Source of the DNA: CAZWHE01 sp964633825
GTDB lineage: Bacteria; Planctomycetota; B15-G4; CAYZWU01
Reading direction: 5' to 3'
Assembly (NCBI GenBank): GCA_964633825.1
Contig: CAZWHE010000061.1
Coordinates: 1 to 21,275, forward strand
DNA: 21,275 nt
Shown: positions 14,455 to 21,275 of the stretch, one piece after another
Layout of the letters: the number at the start of each line of letters is the position of its first letter
Numbering within the stretch: the stretch's first letter is position 1
Translations under genes and position numbers: made by a program
The notes under the pieces: model-generated
The model's input: only the letters and a program-made list of their open reading frames with translations
Told to the model about the DNA's origin: nothing
The model's database searches: none

Positions 14455-16734
14455 CTACTTGGGAGATGCAATCGGTTCGGTATAGCGGCAGGTGGGATAG
14501 CCCGAGCAGGCCGTGAACTCTCCCTTGCGCCCCTTGCGGATCAAGAGTTTCTTGCCGCATTCGGGACAATCCTTGTCGATCTCTTTGGGCTTGGTGCGGA
14601 GGCTGTCGGGAAGGGGTTTGGCGTTCCGGCACTTCGGGAAACCGGGACAGGCCAGGAAAGGCCCGCGGCGGCTGTACTTGATGACCATTTCCGTATTGCA
14701 TTTATCGCAGAGGATTCCCGTTTTCTGGAGCTTGACCGGTTTGTCGTCGGCGTCGAGCGATATGGTGTTCTTGCATTCCGGGAAAGCGGAGCAGGCCATG
14801 AACTTGCCGCGCCGTCCCGTTCGGATCACCATGTCGGCGCCGCATTTCTCGCACTTTTCACCCGTCGGAATCGGTTTCGCTTTTTCGACGGGAACGCCGT
14901 CCTTGACGGATATCGTGTTTTTGCAGTCGGGATAGCCGCTGCAGGCAATGAACCGGCCGCGCTTGTTCAGCTTGAAGACCATGGGCTTGCCGCATATGTC
15001 GCAATCCCGGCCGGCCGGTTCGGGATTCTTCTTGATGTCGGCCATCTCATTGTACGCCCTGTCCAGGTCTTTCGAGAAGAAGGCGTAAAATTCGTCGATC
15101 ACTTCGAGCCACTTGAGGCTGCCTCCCTCGATCTTGTCGAGGTTTTCCTCCATGGTCGAAGTGAATCCCGTGTCGATCAGCCTGGGGAAATGCTTCACGA
15201 GCTGGTCGGTCACGATCTCGCCGAGCTCGGTGGCGTGAAACCTGCGCTCGCTGAGGGAGGCGTAACCCCGATCTTGAATCGTGGAAATGATGGCGGCATA
15301 GGTGCTGGGCCGGCCGATCCCTTCTTTTTCGAGGGTTCTCACGAGGGATGCCTCGCCGTATCGGGGCGGAGGCTTGGTGAAGTGCTGGTCCGCCTCGACG
15401 GATTCACGGATCAGGCGGTCATCCTTTTTCATGTCGGGGAGGATTTCAGAGCCGTTCTCCTTGTCCTGACCAGTGATCCTCGTGTGTCCGTCGAAAACGA
15501 GGACCCGTCCGGAGGCGGTAAAGGTCAGGGAGCCGGCTTGGATTTCCACGTTGGTCTGATCAAAGATAGCCGGCGTCATCTGCGAGGCCATGAAACGTTC
15601 CCAGACGAGCTTGTAGACCAGAAACTGATCGTTGGAAAGGTATGACTTGAGGCTTTCGGGCGTGCGCGACGACAGCGTGGGCCGGATCGCTTCGTGTGCG
15701 GCCTGCGCGCTCTTTGCCGATTTGTAAGTGTTGGGTTTTTCCGACAGATACTTGTCGCCGTAATTTTTCAGGATCTGTTCGCGGGATTCGTCGAGGGCTT
15801 CCTGGGCGACACGGAAAGAGTCGGTGCGCATATAGGTGATGAGTCCTGTCGATCCTTCGGCGCCGATCACGACCCCCTCGTAGAGCTGCTGGGCGATCAT
15901 CATCGTCTTGCGGGCGCTGAAACGCAGCTTTGTCGAAGCCTGCTGCTGCAGGAGGCTCGTGGTGTACGGGGGGGAAGGCCTCTGTTTCTTTTGGGTTTTT
16001 TCCACGGCGGAGACGACGAAAGCGTGGTCGTCGAGCTTGTCAAGCAGCGAGTCCGCACCGGCCTTGTCGGGGATTCTTTCGATCGGTTCTCCGTCGAGCT
16101 TCTTGAGCTCCGCCTTGAAAGGGGTATCGTCCTCATTCTTTTTGAGGAGGGCCGTGATCTTCCAGAACTCTTCGGGCACGAATGCGCGGATTTCGCGTTC
16201 CCGCTCCACGATGAGGCGAACGGCCACGGACTGGACCCGCCCGGCCGAGAGGCCCTTGGCGATCTTGTCCCAGAGGAGGGGGCTCAGTTTGTAACCGACC
16301 AGACGGTCGAGGACGCGCCGCGCCTGCTGGGCGTCGACCTTGTCCATGCTGATCCTGCGGGGTTCGTCGAAAGCCTTGAGAACGGCTTTTTTCGTGATCT
16401 CGTTGAAAGCGACGCGGAAGGTTTTTCCGTCGTCGAGGTTGAGGGCGATGGCAAGGTGCCATGCGATCGCTTCGCCTTCACGGTCGGGGTCGGGAGCGAG
16501 AAAGATTTTTTCGGCTTTCTTTGCCGCTTTCTTCAGCTCCGCAATTGTTTTACCACGGCCGCGGATTGTCTGGTATTTTGGCAGATAACTATTTTCGATG
16601 TCGATGCCGAGCTTCGCCTTGGGCAGGTCGCGAACATGGCCCATGGAAGCCTTGACCGTGTATTTCTTGCCGAGAAATTTGTTGATCGTCCTCGCTTTGG
16701 CTGGGGATTCGACGATGATCAGAGATTTTGACAT
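14455..16734 (-). CDS. topA: DNA topoisomerase I (type IA)
   Basis: Type IA topoisomerase that relaxes negative supercoils, here about 759 residues. The Toprim domain opens with IVESPAKARTI (Glu9) and has APDPDREGEAIAWH (Asp82, Asp84, Glu86) for magnesium. The catalytic tyrosine is Tyr301 in GLITYMRTDS. The core includes DAQQARRVLDRLVGYKLSP, SAGRVQSVAVRLI, HEAIRPT and GIGRPSTYA. The C-terminus from about residue 576 carries four topoisomerase-type zinc fingers, each CxxC ... ACSGYPxC-like: CDICGKPM, CEKCGADM, CDKCNTEM and CPECGKKL. All four have their four cysteines, a fuller set than in many bacteria. The start at 16734 has GGAG about 10 nt upstream. It is divergent from the M42 peptidase gene, with a promoter candidate upstream. 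The gene looks complete and functional. Confidence 0.97.
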   Translation of the reverse strand: MSKSLIIVESPAKARTINKFLGKKYTVKASMGHVRDLPKAKLGIDIENSYLPKYQTIRGRGKTIAELKKAAKKAEKIFLAPDPDREGEAIAWHLAIALNLDDGKTFRVAFNEITKKAVLKAFDEPRRISMDKVDAQQARRVLDRLVGYKLSPLLWDKIAKGLSAGRVQSVAVRLIVEREREIRAFVPEEFWKITALLKKNEDDTPFKAELKKLDGEPIERIPDKAGADSLLDKLDDHAFVVSAVEKTQKKQRPSPPYTTSLLQQQASTKLRFSARKTMMIAQQLYEGVVIGAEGSTGLITYMRTDSFRVAQEALDESREQILKNYGDKYLSEKPNTYKSAKSAQAAHEAIRPTLSSRTPESLKSYLSNDQFLVYKLVWERFMASQMTPAIFDQTNVEIQAGSLTFTASGRVLVFDGHTRITGQDKENGSEILPDMKKDDRLIRESVEADQHFTKPPPRYGEASLVRTLEKEGIGRPSTYAAIISTIQDRGYASLSERRFHATELGEIVTDQLVKHFPRLIDTGFTSTMEENLDKIEGGSLKWLEVIDEFYAFFSKDLDRAYNEMADIKKNPEPAGRDCDICGKPMVFKLNKRGRFIACSGYPDCKNTISVKDGVPVEKAKPIPTGEKCEKCGADMVIRTGRRGKFMACSAFPECKNTISLDADDKPVKLQKTGILCDKCNTEMVIKYSRRGPFLACPGFPKCRNAKPLPDSLRTKPKEIDKDCPECGKKLLIRKGRKGEFTACSGYPTCRYTEPIASPK

Positions 16735-16777
16735 GGAGGTCTCCGGCAGTGGTCAGAGAGCATTCGATTTCCGCAAA

Positions 16778-16806
16778 GCGATAAAGGCTGGACCGGATGC
16801 TGTCAA
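16778..16806 (-). promoter_or_regulatory. Probable topA promoter
   Basis: On the minus strand a perfect TTGACA (complement of 16801-16806) is followed after 17 bp by TATCGC (complement of 16778-16783). This would give a leader of about 35-40 nt before the topA ATG at 16734. The -35 is strong and the -10 moderate. Confidence 0.55.
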
Positions 16807-16815
16807 TAAACTTTT

Positions 16816-16845
16816 TTGACAAGTTTTTTTCGAATGTGCTAAGAG
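16816..16845 (+). promoter_or_regulatory. Probable promoter of the M42 peptidase gene
   Basis: TTGACA (16816-16821) is followed after 18 bp by TAAGAG (16840-16845), preceded by TG in an extended -10 arrangement. It faces away from the topA promoter; the two TTGACA boxes form an inverted pair with 9 bp between them. This would give a leader of about 85 nt before the ATG at 16937. Confidence 0.5.
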
Positions 16846-16936
16846 TAGGTGATCAATCGGCATTACGGCAGGGAGGTGAAGCGGATCAATTGACCCCGTC
16901 CGTCAGGCATCGAGACGCTGACAACAGGAGGAAAAA

Positions 16937-18010
16937 ATGGAATCCCCTTCTCTGGAGCTCCTGAAAAAACTGACCGAAGCGGATGGTGTTTCCGGCAACG
17001 AGAAGGAGGTGCGCCGGATTTTTCTCGATGAGCTCGGCGACAAGGCCGAGGTGATCTACGACAGGATGGGCGGCATCATCTTCCGCCGCGAGGGGAAGGC
17101 AACGGGCGCGGCCGGGATGCCGAAAGTCATGCTGGCCGCCCACACGGACGAGATCGGTTTCATGGTCCGGTCCGTCACTCCGGAAGGCTATCTCAGAATC
17201 GTCAAGATCGGGGGCTGGTGGAACCACATCATCCCCGGGACGCGGGTACGCGTACTGACCCCTGGGGGCAAGGTCCCGGGCATGATCGGCAGCAAACCGC
17301 CCCACCTCCTTTCCCCTCAGGAAAAAAAAGAGCTCCTCGATCTGAAGGACATGGCCGTCGACATCGGCGCGGCCGACGCGGCCGAAGCCAAGGAGATGGG
17401 CGTTCGTCCGGGCCAGTGGGTGGCCGTGGAGAGCGCCTTCACCACTTTCGGCGAGGGAAAGGTTCTTGCAGGCAAGGCTTTCGACGACCGCGCCGGATGC
17501 GCGCTCGTCATCGAGGCGATGAACGAATTGGAAGATTTTCCCTGCACCCTCTACGGCGCGGGCACGGTCCAGGAAGAGGTGGGGCTCCGCGGCGCGCAGA
17601 CGGCGGCCGAGGTGGTGGACCCCGACGTCTGCATCGTGCTCGAGGGCTCGCCTGCTTCCGATTTTTTCGGGAACGGCGGTGACGACAGGCAGGGCGTTCT
17701 CGGAGAGGGGGTCCAGATCCGGCTTTTCGATCCCACGATGATTCCCAACCCCGGCCTCAAGGACTTCGTCATCGAGCTCGCCGAATCGGAAAAAATCCCC
17801 CACCAATTCCTGGTGCGCGACAAAGGGGGCACCGATGCCGGAAAGATCCATCTCCACGGCCGGGGCGTGCCCTCCATCGTTCTCGCCGTGCCTGTCCGCT
17901 ACTCTCACGGCCCGACGGGCCTCATTCACACCGACGACTACGACGCCGCTCTACGGCTGCTCAAAACTGTGGTGATGAACCTCGATGCCGACCGGGTGGC
18001 CGGATTTTGA
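16937..18010 (+). CDS. M42 family metallopeptidase (glutamyl/deblocking aminopeptidase type)
   Basis: Cytoplasmic co-catalytic metal aminopeptidase of peptidase family M42, related to tetrahedral TET and deblocking aminopeptidases; some members were first annotated as CelM endoglucanases. The protein is about 357 residues, a normal family length. Motifs: His69 and Asp71 in LAAHTDEIGFMV, Asp183 in AFDDRAG, catalytic/metal Glu213-Glu214 in VQEEVGLRGA, Glu236 in VLEGS, the GGTDAG loop at 297-302, and His324 in RYSHGP. The usual AHMDE is AHTDE here, a mild variation that keeps the ligands. The start has a strong SD (AACAGGAGG, 5 nt spacing). It is transcribed alone from a promoter-like sequence facing away from topA and ends before a clear rho-independent terminator. 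Confidence 0.93.
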   Translation: MESPSLELLKKLTEADGVSGNEKEVRRIFLDELGDKAEVIYDRMGGIIFRREGKATGAAGMPKVMLAAHTDEIGFMVRSVTPEGYLRIVKIGGWWNHIIPGTRVRVLTPGGKVPGMIGSKPPHLLSPQEKKELLDLKDMAVDIGAADAAEAKEMGVRPGQWVAVESAFTTFGEGKVLAGKAFDDRAGCALVIEAMNELEDFPCTLYGAGTVQEEVGLRGAQTAAEVVDPDVCIVLEGSPASDFFGNGGDDRQGVLGEGVQIRLFDPTMIPNPGLKDFVIELAESEKIPHQFLVRDKGGTDAGKIHLHGRGVPSIVLAVPVRYSHGPTGLIHTDDYDAALRLLKTVVMNLDADRVAGF

Positions 18011-18075
18011 GATCCCGCGGGCCTTTTATCCAAAAAGCAGGGAAATGAGAAGGGTTCTCCCGGGCCATGGTCCGG

Positions 18076-18111
18076 GCAGGATCATTCATTAAAAGATATC
18101 CTGCTTTTTTT
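18076..18111 (+). terminator. Rho-independent terminator after the M42 peptidase gene
   Basis: Arms GCAGGAT (18076-18082) and ATCCTGC (18098-18104) are followed directly by seven Ts (18105-18111). It lies 65 bp after the peptidase stop and marks the edge of the GC-rich region. Confidence 0.85.
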
Positions 18112-18381
18112 ATTTTCGTTCGTGTTACCGGTTATTTGATTCTAGCTACAGATATTGGGTGCTCGTGGATCAATCTATTTGGCAAAAGGAATCTGTAGTT
18201 AAACAATGGAGACGGCACATATCTAACAATAAGCATTGATTATTTCCGATTTATACACCCATTGTATTGACTTATTTCTATTGCTGAACACTCTGAGTAT
18301 TGAGTTTTTTAATTTAGATTGAATTAGATATTATTATTAATATCCCAATTTTAATATACCATTTATAAGGAGGATAACCCA
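18112..18381. other. AT-rich intergenic region before the beta-helix genes
   Basis: The composition falls abruptly here to strongly AT-rich. There is no gene and no tRNA or repeat that I can recognise. Many chance -10-like and TTGA-type boxes occur, so the promoter of the next gene cannot be picked confidently. A strong SD, AAGGAGG, closes the region just before 18382. Confidence 0.6.
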
Positions 18382-20316
18382 ATGACATCGAAATTTATAA
18401 GCTATTTATTATTTTGTTTTATTATGTTTAGTTTTATATCACATTCGGCCAATGATCCCCAGAGATTGTTGGTCGTACCTACTGAATATCCAACTATACA
18501 ATCTGCAATTAATGCTGCGACTCAAGAAGGTGACCACGTTGTTGTTCTCGATGGTACTTACAATGAAAACATCTATTTCCTAGGTGTGAATATCGTTGTA
18601 AGAAGTTTGCATGGGCCTGAAAATGTAATTATTGATGGGCAACAGATATTTCCTGTTGTGAGATTTAAAAATGGTAACAATTCCACAACAAAATTGAAAG
18701 GTTTTACTATAAGAAACGGCCTTGGTCGGAATGACGGTGGGTATCTCTATGGAGGTGGTATTCTTTGTACTGATAATCCACCTTATAATTCTGGATCTTC
18801 ACCCACAATTGAAAACAATATAATTATCGATAACGTTGCTGATTATGGTGGAGGTATATGTTGTAAGAATGGTTCAGATCCATTAATTACTAATAATGTG
18901 ATCGGGCAAGAATACAATGGAAATTCAGCCTATAAAAAAGGTGGTGGAATATGCTGCATAGAAACATCAAATCAAAATATAATAAGCAACAACATCATAT
19001 CATACAATACAGCAGCAGAAGAGGGAGGAGGAATCAGCTGTATTGGATCATCGCCGATGATTAATAACAACAATACGATATCTAACAATAGCGCAGATAT
19101 AAGTGGCGGGGGTATATTCTGTGATTGGAATTGGAATATTACTAATCCAATTGGTTCATCACCAACCATAGATAGTAACACAATAATTAATAACACTGCA
19201 GAATCAGGTGGGGGAATATGTTGTCTGCTGAGATCATATGTTACGATTACAAATAATGTTATAGGAAGAGAAGGCGAAGGCAATACTGCTTTTTATGATA
19301 TTATTAATGATGAAGGTGGATGTGGGATATTTTGTGAAGGGGATGAAAACACAGAAGCGATAGTAAAAATTAAAAACGATAATGATATTTCTTATAACCA
19401 TGCAGGGCATAAGGGAGGAGGCATATGTTGTTTTTTCTCAGGTGCGATATCAGATCCTATTGATATTGATAGCAATGTTATTATGTATAATACTGTTGAT
19501 ACGTCAGGTGGAGGAATATACTGTGGGGCTGGTACCTATTCTGAAATAACGAGTAATATAATTGAATTTAATGAATCAAACGGCTATGATGAAAATACAG
19601 GAGGTGCCGGTATTAATGTTACAGATAATTATTATACTCTGATATATGGAAATCGTATTAAAAGAAATCATGAAATAGGGGAAGGTTACGGCGGGGGAAT
19701 ATTTTGTTATAACATGAATGTTGATATAGATAATAATATGATAAAAAGTAATTCAACGTATCGGGGAGGAAGTGGTATTTATTATGAATGTGATAATTTG
19801 AGTAACAGAAAAATAGTCAACAATCTTATAGTAGATAACAAAATTAAACTAGGCAGTACAAATCCTATAGGAGGTGCAGGAATTCTTGTGGGCGATAACA
19901 GTGATCCCATTATAGTAAACAATACAATTTCTGACAATATTATTGAAGGAGATCCAACTGTTACTACAGCAAAAGGCGGAGGGTTAATGTTTATAAATAA
20001 CAGTACTCCTGAAGTTAAAAATACAATAGTATATTTTAATAAATATAGCTATAATGATCTTCTAACAGAAATTGAAGATGACGGTAGTACAATCCCACTT
20101 GTATCATATTGTTGCGTGAGAGGTGGTTATAGTGGGGGGTCTAATATTCAAACCGACGACCCGATGTTTGCTGGTGATAATTACTACCACCTTACTTCAA
20201 ATTCTTTTTCTTGTATAGACAATGCAACTTCAATAGGTGCCCCGGAAACTGATTTTGAAGGTGACTCCAGATTATTAGTGCCTGTTGATATTGGATGGGA
20301 TGAATATTATCCATAA
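18382..20316 (+). CDS. Secreted parallel beta-helix repeat protein, Asn- and Cys-rich
   Basis: Exported protein of 644 residues predicted to fold as a right-handed parallel beta-helix of the NosD/pectate-lyase-like kind; a surface or extracellular role, perhaps carbohydrate-related or structural, is likely. A signal peptide (MTSKFISYLLFCFIMFSFIS, then HSA) is followed by VVPTEYPTIQSAINAATQEG DHVVVLDGTY, the standard opening cap of such proteins. From residue 124 to 535 about 14 GGGI-type turns recur every 26-37 residues, each after SSPTI.NNxI or NNxI.xNTA segments rich in Asn. The C-terminus, with DPMF, SCIDNA and VDIGWDEYYP, matches the usual end of these proteins. I see no sorting tail. AAGGAGG upstream of the ATG at 18382 supports the start. 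Its codons are strongly AT-biased, unlike the genes to the left, which suggests horizontal acquisition or relaxed composition. A second homologue follows. Confidence 0.85.
   Translation: MTSKFISYLLFCFIMFSFISHSANDPQRLLVVPTEYPTIQSAINAATQEGDHVVVLDGTYNENIYFLGVNIVVRSLHGPENVIIDGQQIFPVVRFKNGNNSTTKLKGFTIRNGLGRNDGGYLYGGGILCTDNPPYNSGSSPTIENNIIIDNVADYGGGICCKNGSDPLITNNVIGQEYNGNSAYKKGGGICCIETSNQNIISNNIISYNTAAEEGGGISCIGSSPMINNNNTISNNSADISGGGIFCDWNWNITNPIGSSPTIDSNTIINNTAESGGGICCLLRSYVTITNNVIGREGEGNTAFYDIINDEGGCGIFCEGDENTEAIVKIKNDNDISYNHAGHKGGGICCFFSGAISDPIDIDSNVIMYNTVDTSGGGIYCGAGTYSEITSNIIEFNESNGYDENTGGAGINVTDNYYTLIYGNRIKRNHEIGEGYGGGIFCYNMNVDIDNNMIKSNSTYRGGSGIYYECDNLSNRKIVNNLIVDNKIKLGSTNPIGGAGILVGDNSDPIIVNNTISDNIIEGDPTVTTAKGGGLMFINNSTPEVKNTIVYFNKYSYNDLLTEIEDDGSTIPLVSYCCVRGGYSGGSNIQTDDPMFAGDNYYHLTSNSFSCIDNATSIGAPETDFEGDSRLLVPVDIGWDEYYP
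18751..19986 (+). repeat. Degenerate in-frame repeats encoding GGGI(C/x)C turns
   Basis: About 14 copies of a GGGI-like turn lie at residues 124, 156, 187, 215, 242, 276, 313, 345, 377, 408, 437, 463, 498 and 532. Ten carry Cys as the second residue after Ile, and five read GGGICC or a close variant. At DNA level the units are diverged, so duplication is old or selection acts on the protein. The repeats probably form stacked coils of the beta-helix. Confidence 0.75.
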
Positions 20317-20360
20317 TCCATATATGGTACAAAGGGGGCAAGGAATCACAAAACAGGAGC

Positions 20361-20394
20361 GCATGAAGGGGGTCATTAGACCCCCTTCTTATGC
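20361..20394 (+). terminator. Hairpin between the two beta-helix genes
   Basis: A perfect 10-bp stem, GAAGGGGGTC (20365-20374) and GACCCCCTTC (20379-20388), has the 4-nt loop ATTA, and outer GCAT/ATGC can extend it. It lies about 45 bp after the first beta-helix stop. No long T-run follows, so it is terminator-like rather than a textbook terminator. Confidence 0.6.
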
Positions 20395-20536
20395 ACCGTA
20401 TGGGTAATAATGTGTATCTCATTAGATGATAGTATGTTGTGCCAGTCAGAGTTATATGTATGAATTTGGATTGAGCCTTATGACGCCTTGTATTTTCTCC
20501 GATATATTAAATAATGTTGGTAATAAGTGGTAAAAA

Positions 20537-21275
20537 ATGGATAATGCTGACATGTTTCGCAGGCAGGGTCTTATCGTGTTAGGAAAAAAAGCCGCTCTGG
20601 TTCCTGTTATCTTCATACTGTGTAGCGTTTCGTCTCAAGCCGCCAACATCTACGTTCCAGACAATTACCCTACGATCCAGGACGCAATCGATGCAGCAAC
20701 GAATGGTGATACGATCATCGTCCGGCCGGGGACATATGTGGAAAACATCGATTTCGTTGGGAAAGAAATAACCCTGAAAAGCGAAAAGGGATCGGATGTC
20801 ACGATTATCGACGGCGGACAACCATCCAACCCTGACTATGGAAGCGTTGTCACCTTTATAAATGGAGAAAGTCCAAACACAATACTGGAAGGCTTTACGA
20901 TTACAAATGGTACCGGGAGGTTAAGGCCCTATCCTTGGAACGATTATGACGGGGCCGGGATATATTGTGGTATTGGTTCTTCTCCAAAGATAAGGAATAA
21001 CATTATAACGGACAACTGGGCACTGGGCGGCTACATGCGGGGGAGAGGGGGCGGTATATTCTGCGATACCGCCTCTTATGCAAAAATAACAAGTAATATC
21101 ATTACAAATAACTCGTCGTGGTTTGGAGGGGGAGTCGGTTGTAATCAGTCATCACCGATTATCAGCAACAACTTGATCGCACAGAATACGAGTTGGAATG
21201 GTGGTGGGATTTATGCTTATAGCTGGATTATTAGGCTTGGAAGATCACCAACAATAAGTAAAAACAGGATTATCG
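20537..21275 (+). CDS. Secreted parallel beta-helix protein, 3' end cut by window edge
   Basis: The reading frame is open from the ATG at 20537 to the right edge (about 246 codons). The N-terminus has a hydrophobic export segment (AALVPVIFILCSVSSQA). The cap IYVPDNYPTIQDAIDAATNG, then DTIIVRPGTYVENIDFVGK and LEGFTITNGTG, is that of right-handed parallel beta-helix proteins. Repeat turns GAGIYCGIGSSPKIRNNII, GGGIFCDTA, GGGVGCNQSSPIISNN and GGGIYAYS match those of the preceding protein, so the two are homologues. Its base composition is less AT-rich than that gene. The start could instead be the ATG at 20552; neither has a good SD. No function beyond secretion and fold can be assigned. Confidence 0.82.
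   Translation, partial: MDNADMFRRQGLIVLGKKAALVPVIFILCSVSSQAANIYVPDNYPTIQDAIDAATNGDTIIVRPGTYVENIDFVGKEITLKSEKGSDVTIIDGGQPSNPDYGSVVTFINGESPNTILEGFTITNGTGRLRPYPWNDYDGAGIYCGIGSSPKIRNNIITDNWALGGYMRGRGGGIFCDTASYAKITSNIITNNSSWFGGGVGCNQSSPIISNNLIAQNTSWNGGGIYAYSWIIRLGRSPTISKNRII

Noticed and set aside
15694..16731. Plus-strand frame of about 345 codons opposite topA
   Set aside because: It is antisense to catalytic domains of topoisomerase I and has no domain of its own.
16886..17929. Minus-strand frame of about 347 codons opposite the M42 peptidase gene
   Set aside because: The plus-strand frame has all metal-binding motifs and a strong SD. The minus-strand product has no recognisable features.
1..21275. 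tRNA, rRNA, transposase or integrase genes that could mark a genomic island
   Set aside because: None recognised on either strand, so the AT-rich right end is described only as compositionally distinct.

Overview
This is a bacterial chromosomal window with three parts that differ in base composition. The left ~4.3 kb is moderately GC-rich, the middle (about 4.8-18.0 kb) is clearly GC-rich, and the right end (about 18.1-20.5 kb) is strikingly AT-rich before composition recovers towards the edge. The secreted proteins have an unusual look (a paralogous pair ending in DLSNG..N, and parallel beta-helix proteins opening with a 'VPxxYPTIQxAI' segment). With the DUF3604 and DUF362 proteins this suggests an uncultured environmental bacterium such as Planctomycetota, an Acidobacteriota-like lineage or a related candidate phylum. 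That placement is an inference from protein style; no rRNA is present to settle it.

Left region (1-4292, minus strand): the start of a type I-G (formerly I-U) CRISPR-Cas operon. It reads cas3 then csx17 (cas8g), and csx17 runs off the left edge. Cas3 has the subtype's helicase-first, HD-last order, but the gene is broken by a single-base frameshift near 3108-3118 into a helicase ORF (4292-3051) and an HD-nuclease ORF (3057-1807). By the usual order, csb1, csb2, cas4-cas1, cas2 and the array should lie beyond base 1. No CRISPR repeat is visible inside the window.

Central region: two homologous secreted proteins of unknown function (4770-5861 and 7404-8573, both minus) flank a plus-strand Ste24-type M48 membrane protease (6045-7283), with strong hairpin terminators after the genes. 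Next come a plus-strand radical SAM protein of the type linked to DNA repair (8778-9926) and, converging on it with only 9 bp between stop codons, a tightly coupled minus-strand operon: a Tat-exported DUF362 protein (13069-14247), an SMC/OLD-like AAA ATPase (11849-13072) and a DUF3604 lipoprotein (9936-11852). Both junctions are 4-bp ATGA overlaps. Upstream is topA (14455-16734, minus). It diverges from an M42 metallopeptidase gene (16937-18010, plus) across a compact region holding two facing TTGACA boxes.

Right region: after a rho-independent terminator (18076-18111) the DNA becomes AT-rich and carries two tandem plus-strand genes for secreted parallel beta-helix proteins. The first (18382-20316) has about 14 GGGI-type repeats, most followed by cysteine. 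The second (20537 onward) is cut by the right edge.

The observations most worth a second look are the ATGA-coupled DUF362 / AAA ATPase / DUF3604 operon, the paralogous secreted pair around the protease, the split type I-G cas3, and the AT-rich cysteine-ladder beta-helix pair.
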